Below, piece by piece: positions 44,939-54,913 of a stretch of 64,000 nt of DNA. This DNA comes from Thereva unica (taxonomy: Eukaryota > Arthropoda > Insecta > Diptera > Therevidae). Numbering within the stretch: the first letter of the stretch is position 1; every line of letters starts with the position of its first letter. The position numbers were made by a program, and so were the translations under genes. The stretch lies in NCBI GenBank assembly GCA_949987705.1, contig OX465283.1, positions 52,676,953 through 52,740,952 on the forward strand. Direction: 5' to 3'. The notes below the pieces were generated by a model. It had not been told where the DNA came from. It searched no databases and saw only the letters and a list, made by a program, of their open reading frames with translations.

Positions 44939-46211
44939 ATGGAGCGTAATAAGGTGAAAAATATAATTTTAAATGTTTTTTTAGACGAAAGAGGTAGAAA
45001 AGTGGTCACAGTGAAAAGAAAGTGTCAAAAAAGATTAATCTTGGAAAAACTTATATTACATTGCTTAAAAAGACAAAAAGTGATAAAAATTTCCGGCTAC
45101 ATAAACATAATAAACAACTATTCGGAAGAAGTTTTTAGGGACCATTTTCGCATGCATAGAAGCACTTTTAAGGTAGGTAATTCTAAAATAAATACATTCC
45201 AAAAATATAGTGTGTATTGTTATTACAGAAATTGGTTACAAATTTACGACCCTTGTATAAAACGCGGGCCACCGGTAGACCAGCTTACAATTTAGAATTT
45301 GCCCTTTATGTGACAATATGGAAGCTGGCGAATAATAGTTCCTACAGAGATATATATGACCGATTTGGGATATCTAAGGGTACGTCATTTAATTTGGTTT
45401 TAAGAGTATGCAAACTTCTTCACAGACGTCGAAGAGATTTCATTAGATGGCCATCACACGAAGAATTCAATAAAGTAATGGAGGATTTTGGAATGTTAAG
45501 AAGTTCCCCATTTCCCTTTGTCGTAGGGTGTGTAGATGGAACCCACATCCAAATTCCATCCCCTTCGGAGGAGAGCGACAGCTATTGTAATAGAAAAGGA
45601 ACACATTCGATCATATTACAGGTTTAAGAAAATTGTGTTACATAATAATCCATGTTTATTACTTATGTTCTTTACAGGCTGTTTGCAACGCCAGTTGCAT
45701 CTTCACGGACGTTTTTTTTGGGATACCAGGAAGGAACCACGATGCAAACGTGTGGTCCAACAGCCCACTAAAACGAGGTATCGCAGATGGATCTATAAGG
45801 TTACCAGCAGGGGGACATTTGCTGGGAGACTCTGCATACCCATTGTCGACATTTCTAATGGTTCCGTACAAAGACAATGGCTACCTGAGCCCGGTCCAAA
45901 GAAAATATAACACGATATTAAGTAAAACAAGAGTAGTTATAGAGCAAGCCTTTGGAATACTGAAAAACAAATTTAGAATCTTAAAATGCGTAGATGTTAA
46001 AAATTTAAAAAATGCAAAATTTATTGTGCTTGCATGTATTATTTTACATAATTTCATAATTATAAATGAAAATCTCAATATACAAGAATTCGAAGCAGAC
46101 ACCGAAAATAACGGAGACGAAGACGAACAACAAGAACTTTCAGCAACTGTCAGTAGTTCAAATGAAGCAAAAGAACACAGAGATAATATAGCAAATTTGT
46201 TATCTGCATAA
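44939..46211 (+). CDS. PIF/Harbinger transposase (HARBI1-like nuclease), 3 exons
   Basis: Three exons: 44939-45172, 45229-45621 and 45678-46211. Two introns of exactly 56 bp each, with GT...AG ends (45173-45228, GTAGGT..TTACAG; 45622-45677, GTTTAA..TTACAG). All junctions fall between codons. The product has 386 residues, normal for the family. Start is ATG 44939, since the next upstream in-frame codon is only TTG. Motifs: 'VDGTHIQIP' (D181), 'PGRNHDANVW' (D231), 'LGDSAYPL' (D260) and 'VVIEQAFGILKNKFRIL' (E298), giving the DDE core of DDE_Tnp_4. The N-terminus is Lys-rich. It would cut and reinsert the element, with the Myb-like partner. No stop or frameshift was seen. Confidence 0.9.
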
Positions 46212-46412
46212 GAAAATACAAAAATTTAAATAATTCTTCAAAATTGCCTTTTATTCCAACACATTTTTTTATTCTATTAATTAACAAAAACTTCAAAGAA
46301 AGTAAATAACTAAAAAATTAAAAGAAAATAATCACATTCTATTGCACTTAACAAAACAAAAAAAAAACAGTCTTAAAAGACATAATTCACCAAAATTTTC
46401 TCTGCACGCTCA

Positions 46413-46982
46413 CTACTTAATTAATTTTTTTAAAAATTCATTCATGTCAGCTAACACCTTTACTCGTTCTTTTTCGATTTGCATGTTTTCTTGATGTCGC
46501 CTTTCTTCATTTTTTTCTTGCTCTTCAATTAAATTTGCAATTTCTTGCAAGGTATTATTACTGGTTTTTTTCTTTTTTGTGGGCGTAATTTCTACTATAT
46601 CATCTGAATTTTCCTTTTCATCGGGATTGTTATCAATCGAAGAACACAGAAGGTTCTTTGGTGGATTGATGAAGTGCTTCGACCCATAAGCGTTATTGAA
46701 AACTTCATAATGCTCCCAACGGGTTGCGTCTCGCCCGGATTCTCCATTCCTTTTTTTTATTCTTCTGTAGGTTATTAATAAATTGTTAAATTTTTTTACT
46801 GCTTCATCAACAGGGAAAGAAAAATTTTTGTTAATTTCGCGTATTTCCTCCACAATGGAACGCCAAATAGCACTTTTCTTCCGCTTTCCAGCAGCAAACT
46901 CCCATTCATGTTTTATTTTAACTTGAATTAACAGTTTGATGTCACTGGCGGTCCACGATTTCTCTTCCCTGTCATAGAACAT
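46413..46982 (-). CDS. Harbinger Myb/SANT-like DNA-binding protein
   Basis: 189 residues from ATG 46982. An N-terminal trihelix/Myb-SANT-like domain is visible: 'WTASDIKLLIQVKIKHEWEF', 'IWRSIVEEIREIN' and 'KKFNNLLITYRRIKKRNG' provide the spaced Trp and hydrophobic helices. A region with 'RDATRWEHYEVFNNAYG' follows. The C-terminal third is a charged coiled coil ('EEQEKNEERRHQENMQIEKE'), probably for dimerisation. In Harbinger elements this protein takes the transposase to the nucleus and to the element's ends. It is convergent with the transposase gene. Intact as read. Confidence 0.85.
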   Translation of the reverse strand: MFYDREEKSWTASDIKLLIQVKIKHEWEFAAGKRKKSAIWRSIVEEIREINKNFSFPVDEAVKKFNNLLITYRRIKKRNGESGRDATRWEHYEVFNNAYGSKHFINPPKNLLCSSIDNNPDEKENSDDIVEITPTKKKKTSNNTLQEIANLIEEQEKNEERRHQENMQIEKERVKVLADMNEFLKKLIK

Positions 46983-47432
46983 TATTAATTAATCAATAAA
47001 TAAAAATTAGTAATCTTACATTCCTGTTGTCTGCTGCAACTCCATGTTAACGCGGCTGTCAAATTTTCTTCTTCTTTTCAAATTATTGTCGTGCAGCACC
47101 ACAATTCTAGCTGCACGTCTGCGCATAGTTTATGCACAGAAAAATAATTTTTGGCGTTTTTAAACTTATGATCTGCTTTGCAGGATTTGTTTTTGAACGC
47201 CTTGCATGCTGCAATGCATGAGTTAGGCGTTTTTGACCAGGCCCCTTTTTCCTTTCTACGATTCTTTTTGCAATTTTAAAACAAAGTAAGTAGGCCGTAC
47301 TTCTGGGTTGTGTTCGTAGATAGACATTTCAATCTTCCATCATTCTATTCCAATCTTACATCTTTGTGCTGTTGCAACACTTTCATTTCCCTTTTGTTCA
47401 TGTTCAGGCCTATGCCTTCGCCACCTCTTTAA

Positions 47433-48022
47433 GGGGGGAAACCAGTTTAGGAGGCCGATTTTTTAGTGTATTTCGTGAATTTTTTTAACAGGGAAGGAAT
47501 AATCAAAACTTGTTTAAACTTGGAGGATATTTTACTAATGTTTTGAAGTACACGCTGTAATTTTTTCAAGTCATTTGCACTGTAAATACTGGAGTTAGAA
47601 GCTGCTCTTCATGGACCGTCGCCATCCGAGTTCACTACTGGTGGGAAGTGTGGAAGTCGCAATTTTTATCTGAAATCACCCCAATTTTTTTTTCACATTA
47701 GCAACATGTTTTCTAGGAATATGAACTAAACTCTTAACAAAAAAATTTAAAATTGCATGTTTTTGAGGTGTTGGAACAAAATGTTATGTTTTTATACCGT
47801 GTTTTTTCACCTTTTTTCCATCTAAAAACAAATTTAAGATAATAATATCATCCCAGAGTTTAGTTCATATAGATTGTAATTGAATAAAGAATGTTCACTA
47901 AAATTTTCAAAACGATTGAGCAATAACTTTTCACGCACGGATTCCCACCAGTTGAAAAAAAGTCGTATTTATGAAATAAAAAAAAATTTGATTTTTTCAA
48001 TCGTCTAAACTGGTTTCCCCCC
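47433..48022. mobile_element. MITE/foldback element with TTAA flanks
   Basis: 590 bp with 18-bp inverted ends GGGGGGAAACCAGTTTAG..., flanked by TTAA on both sides (47429-47432 and 48023-48026). If the outer A is part of the element, the flanks read TA, as for mariner-like elements; TTAA would suggest piggyBac. Long imperfect inverted arms extend inward ('ACTGGTGGGAA', 'ATATGAACTAAACTC' pair with their complements). No coding frame. Confidence 0.7.
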
Positions 48023-48026
48023 TTAA

Positions 48027-48985
48027 GTCCGACATAAGCTTCTTTTGCTGCAAATAGGCTTTCGCACATTGTTCACCAATCTGCCAATCTAACAAACTGT
48101 ACAGACAGTGCTGCCACTGACGCAGTTCTCTGAACTGATGTTTCCCTATCACCAATTCTTGGACGAGGTTCAAACTTGTCAGAGTCTTTGTATTTACTTT
48201 CGCCAGTGAGCTGTTCGTTGCGCATTTAACCAATCGTAGCAGTTTTAGGGGGGTCCTAATTCTAACAAGATCCTGTGCTGTCTCTCTGTCGACAGTAGAT
48301 AAATATTTGATATATGTTTATCCCCACTCTTTCCCCATTTACTTTAATTTCAGCTGCTTGTTCGATGATGACCAGCTTGATAATCTCCTTTCAGGCTCTT
48401 CCCTATAGGCTCTAATTTTTGTTTCTGAAGAACTGTGATGATATTGTAACTGGTGCTGCACAGTGAGATTCGATTTTTATATATCTCGCTGAATTTTTAT
48501 AACCCTATAAAATATTTTCATGAATAAGTCAGCAATCTACTCCTATCTGTCTAAAACTATAAAAGTCGAGGTTCCAGCCCACCAACTTCCAGAGTTATGA
48601 GTCGTCAAAATCAAAGTTTAGTTTTTTTTAACTAAAATTTCAACTTTTTTCTCCAAAAAATAAGTAGTTTATAAATACTTTTTTTTTAACAAAATTGGAA
48701 AGCTTGGACAATTTTCTATGAATAATGCCTGACAATTTTTATGCTATGGCCTATACTTTTAAAGTTATAAGCAATTTTGATGTTAAAATTGGCCCTATTT
48801 CGTCCATTTTAGGTACTTTTCCACTTGAACTTTGTCGAAAAGTACCAAATAAGCACCAAGGAAAATTATCAAATTCCCATAAAACAAATTCAACAATGCA
48901 TTTGGTGCAAATTCCATTTTAGTGGAAATTTGCCCTCAAATGCCCTTTTGTACAGGATAGTTCTTGGTTCATTAGTTCACTAAAA
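48027..48985. other. No recognisable gene
   Basis: A/T-rich. The part 48470-48960 resembles generic non-coding insect repeat sequence but has no defined ends. Short frames only. Confidence 0.35.
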
Positions 48986-48989
48986 GTGC

Positions 48990-49345
48990 TACTGCCATCA
49001 TATTGTTGTTCTCCCGCTATAAGCCCACTTTATATTTTTACTCGGGTTCTCAGAGTCATGTGTGGAAGTGTTTTCGCCTTCCATGCAGAGTGGGTGCTCC
49101 GTCTCTTCTGAGACAGTCCTAGGTTGTGGAGGTGATACCGTAGCCATTCGTGGCCGGTCAAATATCCCAACAAAATCCTAATCCGGAATTGAATCCCCAG
49201 TTAAAACTCGCTCTAAAGAGATTGTCGAGAATCAGATCGCCCGAGTAAAATTAAATTATGGCCTTGTGACGGGCGTGATTGTTATAGCACTCGGCCATAT
49301 GGCGGGCAACAGACGGCCCGTTGCAGGACTGTACGGCGATACAGG
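48990..49345. repeat. Inverted-repeat composite carrying a LINE piece
   Basis: The centre (about 49055-49180, minus strand) matches the RNase H/C-terminal region of the LINE at 4925-7800: 'TGTGTGGAAGT', 'CTTCTGAGACAGTCC' and 'TAGGTTGTGGAGGTG' are shared with 5140-5225. It is flanked by inverted 'TTTTTACTCGGG' (49036) and 'GCCCGAGTAAAATT' (49230), and outward by CCCGC/GGGCG-rich arms that resemble the left arm of the composite at 50514-51492. Confidence 0.5.
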
Positions 49346-49734
49346 GAGTGACTGACGGTCGAATGACGGTCTTCCAGTTCTAATTCTCCCCAAGAAGAGC
49401 AGAACTCACCGCGTTTTTTGTTTGAGGAAAATATCATAAAATCCGGTGCTCATATCTTCGAATACGATTTTTTTTTTCGCACTATAAAATATACGCGCAC
49501 CACACACTTCACTTACAACAAACCGACTGGCCACTGGCGAGCTCGTTCCCCTTGTGCATCGATAATTTTGTAGGATAATAGTCCAGTCAAAATAGATGAA
49601 AAAACGCCATAATTGGAAGATAATTCGGAAGTTGCTGAAAATTGGAACAGCCCTTAAAAACATTATTATACATAAGCTGTAAAGACTGCCACGCGATTGG
49701 ACGACTGCAAACTTTTTTATTCAAGGTCAAAGGG

Positions 49735-49960
49735 TCAAAATATCAGTTTTTTGCAAATATATGCTAAACCGTACGTCTTATCAGAAAATTGTGTTTACAA
49801 CGTTTGTAGATTAGCCGATTATATACAAAAATATATTATACATTTCTCGTAGGAATTGCCATTTCTGAGATATTGTCGTTTTAATAAGTTAAAATACTCA
49901 TATTCTATCATTCCCGACTTGTAAAGGTCATCAGAAATTTAATAAATTCTTTGTTGGAGT
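49735..49960. repeat. AT-rich dispersed repeat, copy 2
   Basis: Diverged copy of the repeat at 95-240 ('CGTAGGAATTGCCATTTCTG', 'GAGATATTGTCGTTTT'). The neighbouring 49346-49734 and 49961-50203 hold nothing recognised. Confidence 0.45.
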
Positions 49961-50203
49961 ACGCGGCTAATATTTTCAGGGGTGATTCCTGGATGTCTTG
50001 GGAGAAAAAAAATTGTTCTACAGAGGGCGGCTATCTCCACTATCCACTAAGATACAGGGTGATTAGGGAAAAAATATTGTTTTTTTTTTTAAATTTATTG
50101 AAATTTGAATAACTCCTAAAGTAATTATCATAAAGTTGCCTAATTAGGCTCATCTTTTAGGTAAATGTGTATTCTTTTATTTGGTATAAAGCACAGCAAC
50201 CTG

Positions 50204-50498
50204 AGTGACTCCGTTCAAAAAATATGTAGGCTCAAACCAAAGCTACTATGCCGCAGTTGAAAGACGAGTAACTTTTTAATTGTTCACGATAAAACTACTA
50301 CCACTACTACTACCTACAAAACTACCCAAAATAAACACTTATTGTGTATGGAAATATTGTAGGTAATAGTTTGGTGCATCAGGAAAGCAAAAAAAAAATG
50401 TACTGTTAGTAACGAATTTTCTGAGAAAAACGAAGAAATATGCCAGGTCGGATGCAAAGCATTGGTTTGAGCCTATATATTTTTTGAACGGAGTCACT
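50204..50498. repeat. Short inverted-repeat element (MITE)
   Basis: About 295 bp with ends AGTGACTCCGTTCAAAAAAT and its near-perfect reverse complement, continuing inward for about 38 bp ('TAGGCTCAAACCAA'). No clear target duplication. Non-coding. Confidence 0.6.
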
Positions 50499-50513
50499 TG
50501 GAGCTTGGTTCCT

Positions 50514-51492
50514 GGCCATTTAAATCTTTTGGTCAAGTTTGGCCGTCGAAAGGCCGTATGTGCCCCCATTAAAAATGGTTAAAAATTCTACGCCCGCCAT
50601 ATGTCCCTTAAAAAACCCAGCGCCCGCTGTTTGCCCGCGATATGCCCTTATTTTATTTTTACTCGGGCGAGGAATTTCTGAACTAGTACGGGAATATGTT
50701 ATCTCCTTCGGCTCATTTAATCTTGTCAGGGTCGAAGGTGTTTCCAGAAAGGCTCCAGGAATAACGGACTGGAGCCGTTCTTTGACTGTCTGGAGGATTG
50801 GCACTGAAAAGTGCTCGGAGCAGGCACCTCACGGTTCTGAGGGATGGGGAGAAGTAAGAGGTGTATGAATCACCCCCCTTTGGATGGAGGTGGAGCTTTG
50901 GAGTCTAGTTGCTTGTAGTAGATTCTGCACGCTCTCGCCATGCTGCCTCCAGGTAGTCTTTTTGGTACGTCTCATCTCTTTATTTTAACCTGTTAGGGTG
51001 AAGCTATATCATTCCCTTCGCTCATCATGTCGTGTCCTATTGAACTTCTTCTTTCTTCTTTACGCTCCTTTAATCCCTCATGGGACAAAGAGCGGAAACA
51101 GTTAGTTGCCCTCCAGCGGAATCTGTTATGCGCGACAGCTCTCAGCTCCGACCAGGATCTCCCAGTTGTTTGCGACTTCTGCTAGTAGAGTTCTCCTCCA
51201 CGTTGTTCTAGGTCTTCCGACTCCTCGGGAACCTTGCGGATTCCAGTCAAGGGCCTGTTTGGCTAGATTTTCGTTTTCGCGTCGCAAAGTGTGGCCAACC
51301 CAATCCCACTTCCTTTGCCTGATTTAGTCGTCTATCCTTTCTTGGTCGGCACCGTCCTTTCTTGGTGGCCATAGTTCTTCGTTTGACGTTCTATCTTACC
51401 AGCGAATGGTGGCCGTAGACTATTTAACCATTTGAAACGTAAGCACATACGGCCCCGGGACGGACAAACTTGACCAAAAGATTTAAATGGCC
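50514..51492. repeat. Inverted-repeat composite containing two LINE fragments
   Basis: About 979 bp bounded by inverted ends of about 75 bp: GGCCATTTAAATCTTTTGGT, then CAAGTTTG, CCGTC and GGCCGTATGTGC at the left, with the reverse complement ending at 51492. Inside are a minus-strand piece of the R1/LOA-type LINE (about 50650-50970; readable as 'TWRQHGESVQ' and 'LQATRLQ', as at 7443-7560) and a minus-strand 3' end of the RTE-like LINE (about 51040-51400, as at 41170-41700). The left arm also carries CCCGC-rich sequence and 'TTTTTACTCGGGC', shared with 48990-49345. Confidence 0.6.
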
Positions 51493-51523
51493 GAGTACTG
51501 AGCTGTAGACAAGGACATACGAC

Positions 51524-51684
51524 TAGTGATGAGCAAGCACAAAAAAAGACTAATCTAGTCTAGTTATTGTTCAGTCTGTCTTGTTCTTGTTCTTGAAAGC
51601 ACAAATAAGTCTTGTTCTTGGTCTTGCTAAATGTGCAAGAACAAGACAAAACTGCAAGAACAAGACCGTTTTTGCTCATCACTA
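51524..51684. mobile_element. hAT-type MITE (TAGTGATGAGCA family)
   Basis: 161 bp, ends TAGTGATGAGCA...TGCTCATCACTA. Flanks CATACGAC (51516-51523) and CATGCGAT (51685-51692) agree at 6 of 8 positions, a decayed 8-bp duplication. The interior is made of GTTCTTG/CAAGAAC and GTCTTG/CAAGAC words. Non-coding. Confidence 0.8.
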
Positions 51685-51692
51685 CATGCGAT

Positions 51693-53195
51693 GGGCATAT
51701 GTATAAAGGCCAAGTGCATAACATTTTCGTTGTATGTCCATTTATGGATTCGGTGTTGGATAATCTAGGTTAATGTTTATGATAAATTCACAAACAAGAA
51801 ATATTTTCGTTTTACGGGCCTTAAAGTATAGTGAATGTAGACAATATTGATATGCCATCCAGATGAATACTACGTCATAGTGGCATATTTAGTATAAAGT
51901 AGAGTTGAAATTTGGATTGGTGTGCAAAGGCCACCCAACCTACAAACGTACGTATGGATAACAAGCACTATTAATAATGCAATTAGTAATAATAAAGAGG
52001 CCGTCGACACCATCAAAGTGAAAGTACGAGTAGCTTAATCAATATTGATAGGCTGCAGCTAAAACCTGGACATATCAATTCCCTCGCCCAAATCACGGTT
52101 CATACGAAATTCGAAATGAATACGAGATTTCTATAAAAGTTGTAAATCAATTCTCAATTCATATATATGTATGTATATGGACAATTTGTGTTCGCTTTTA
52201 GAATCAATCACGAAACTGTGACGAGATGGTATCGCTCAAGCTACGGAATGCACGATAATAAACGTAATTCAGGTTTCATGCAATGCATTTTGACTGATTC
52301 CATGAGTGCTTCCCATTCATGCCCCACATATGGGGTATCGAGGCCCCCCTTTAATATGCCGCCCGTATTACCTCGTGTGTGGGGGTAAGCTTTTGACACT
52401 TTCATATCTGAATTATTCAAAGCAAACGAGTTTTATTATATCTTTGTTATAACGTTACCCTATACGCCTATACCCTCTGGCGACCACCCTAAACGCAAGC
52501 CATAACTGGTTCTGTCTCTTTGTTTTGTCCATTAATTTTAGATTCCCCATATTTCTCTGGGCTGCAGACTCCCGGAACGAGGGGGGCGGGCATTGGGGGT
52601 AAGGTGATTAATTTGATTTACAACTGAAACACTCTTGAAACAAAATTTATTGTATACAACAGCAGCAGGTAATTTGAAACCGTACTGCATGCAGATCGTT
52701 GATTATGCATGAGTTACTAGCAAAATACCAGATTTTGAAAAGGAATTTTGAAAGCCTGACGGTTGAATGTGCGATAAAATACCGGGGGTAGGTGGCCTCT
52801 GTGTCATGCTGGCGAAAGGGTTTTTTGATATAGGGGGCGGCACTTCGGTTGGAACTTGTGAAGTATCACGGGAAGGAACTATAAATCAAGGAAATCTAAT
52901 GATAAAAATATGGAGTGCCTAACGAATTTTAGATTGCACCCAGTGATTTTAGAAGGCTGGCATACTTCTAATGTTTTTGCGCAATTAAGGAGGATTTCTT
53001 GTGCATTTTTTTTGGCACTATTTGAATATTTTTGGTTTTTTGTAACTGCTTTGGAGTTTAGACACTTTCATGTTGGTTGGGTTTTGGGTAGTACTGATTT
53101 ATGGGGATTATGAGCCACTAAGTACTTCGAACGAAATTTATTCACCATCTGTGTATTGAAGAGTTATTTATTAAGACTTTCAAATACCACTATAA
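51693..53195. other. No recognisable gene or element
   Basis: Short frames (52167-52388, 52910-53113) without motifs. G-rich patches at 52580-52605 and 52785-52840. Nothing else supported. Confidence 0.35.
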
Positions 53196-53198
53196 AGG

Positions 53199-53275
53199 TG
53201 TGTTCACACATAACAAACTTTTGAAAAACATTTGACAAACGTTTGATAAACATTGTGTTTTGTTATGTGTGGTGT
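53199..53275. repeat. Tiny hairpin element
   Basis: GTTCACACATAACAAAC and its imperfect complement GTTTTGTTATGTGTGG enclose repeated TTTGACAAAC / TTTGATAAAC words. About 75 bp. Looks like a very short MITE or a fragment of one. Confidence 0.4.
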
Positions 53276-53319
53276 GGCAAGTCTTGGAGTATGTAGATTT
53301 GTTTGAATTTAATCCAAAT

Positions 53320-54193
53320 GGTCGTCCATAAATTACGTGAGGTGATTTGCGATTTTTCGACCCCTCCCCCTCCGCCCTTGGTGAGATGTCGTGGGAGTTG
53401 GCTCGACCCCCTCCCCTAATCCCACGTGAGATTCCATATTTAAAAAAATCTCTAGTAATCACACTTAAAATACGTATTTACGGCCGTAACCACAGCATAT
53501 CGGGCCTTTCCTGAGAATATAGAACTGCAGAAAAGGCCCCAGTGTATAAAATCCCTATACGTACCCGTAGTAAAATCTGGGTCAGTCGACTGTCAAATTG
53601 GGTTAGTTGGCTGTCAAACTATATCTGCTTTGTTTACATCAAGATGAAATGCTATCAGCTGATTAGAACTTGGAATGAAAGTCCGACCCGACTCTATTCC
53701 ACTCGCTTCTAGTGGACATACAGCTACCAAAACGTGAGCAGTCACGGGTACAGTTACTTGGCTTGTACTCTGCAGCATTCGCCGAGTCGCGCATTTAGCC
53801 GATCGAGGAGCTTCTATGCTACTTTCTGCAGTACGCATAACCGCCGAAAAAGTTTTGTGTAGGATTTAGATATATCTTAACGCCCCAATTTACACACAGG
53901 TCGCCAACTGGGAATCATGACTTCACCTGCATGCCACGGCCTGTCAGGCGGATACCATTAGACTGAGCTTAGTCGTGCCGGCCAACCTGGTCTGAAAGGC
54001 CAGTAAGTGAATAGGGGTCTTTAGTGGAGAAATATGTTTTACTTAATGTAACCCAGTTTTTTCGCCATTTTCACTGCTTCTTTAAAAAAATGATTTCCTG
54101 ATATTTGCCGAGACCTGTCCCCCACTATAGATTGGGTTAGATTCGGCTCGACCACCTCCCCCTAAACGCCTCACGTAATTAATGAACGAACCC
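53320..54193. repeat. Inverted-end element (GGTCGTCCATAAATTACGT type)
   Basis: Left end GGTCGTCCATAAATTACGTG; the right end, read in reverse complement, is GGGTTCGTTCATTAATTACG. Both continue inward to TGAGG and to C- or G-rich runs with 'GGCTCGACC'. This end type is familiar from insect MITEs. About 870 bp. The middle (53490-54110) has no recognised content. No target duplication seen. Confidence 0.5.
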
Positions 54194-54269
54194 TGAAGTG
54201 GAAAACATCGGATGTTTGTTGAATTTTTTTCAATACTTTCATGCCCTTTTATTCAGATGGACATTCATT

Positions 54270-54410
54270 ATGAGTGAGAAGTGCGATAAAACCACCATAA
54301 TTAAATTTCAAGAGTATTCTACCCGTCACAATTTGTGGGATAAGTCAAGTAACAAATATACAAATAAAATTAAGTGTGCGGATTCATTAGCCATTGTTAT
54401 GCCAAAATGA
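54270..54410 (+). pseudogene. Truncated MADF-like domain
   Basis: 46 codons from ATG 54270 to TGA 54408. 'TTIIKFQEYSTRHNLWDKSS' and 'NKYTNKIKCADSLAIVM' resemble the first two helices of a MADF (Myb/SANT-like) DNA-binding domain, with the signature 'LWD......Y..k....D'. The rest of the domain is missing. MADF-type proteins accompany some DNA transposons, so this may be a relic of one, possibly linked to the inverted-end element just upstream. A host gene fragment is less likely. Confidence 0.45.
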
Positions 54411-54852
54411 CAAAAATATTTTACACACTTTTTTATTGATATTTGACACCATTTTGATATTTGGGACAAACTTGTGAGTAACAATCATAAAATAAAAAAC
54501 CAAATTCACCACACATTGTCAATCTTTGTTTGGACGCCTTGTTTGTACGCATAAGAGCTTGCTTGAAGAAACATCGCCTCATTTCAAATTGGATATATCA
54601 CTGCGCCCAAAGAAGTAAGAGAGAATATCTCCATGTATCTCTACTACGTATTTACAATCACACCTCGCCTCGTTTATCTCGATGCATGCTCATATACCAT
54701 TACATTATTTTTAAACTGGGGCATTTAAAAAAATTGTGGACTCAGTACAATTTACCATCGTGTAAGGGACAAATGTACTGCCTCGTCGTCTGGCTTAACT
54801 CAAGATGACACTGACAAAAATCTAAATGAGAGGGTTATTTAATAATAATGGC
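54411..54852. other. No recognisable gene
   Basis: A 92-codon frame (54530-54808, plus) has no known motif. The last 8 bases (54853-54860, ATCTAAAG) are the left target copy of the hAT element. Confidence 0.35.
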
Positions 54853-54913
54853 ATCTAAAGTAGGGAATGCAATACCGAACAAAAAAATGAATACCGGTTT
54901 TTCGGTATTTTCA

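Larger units (their letters stand above)
44768..47244. mobile_element. Complete PIF/Harbinger transposon
   Basis: 2477 bp with perfect 17-bp inverted ends GGGCCTGGTCAAAAACG, flanked by CTT on both sides (44765-44767 and 47245-47247). It contains two convergent genes: a spliced transposase (plus) and a Myb/SANT-like gene (minus), separated by about 200 bp. Two-gene organisation, G-rich ends and a 3-bp duplication define PIF/Harbinger. Nothing visible disables it. The more common target is TWA, so CTT is slightly unusual. Confidence 0.93.
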
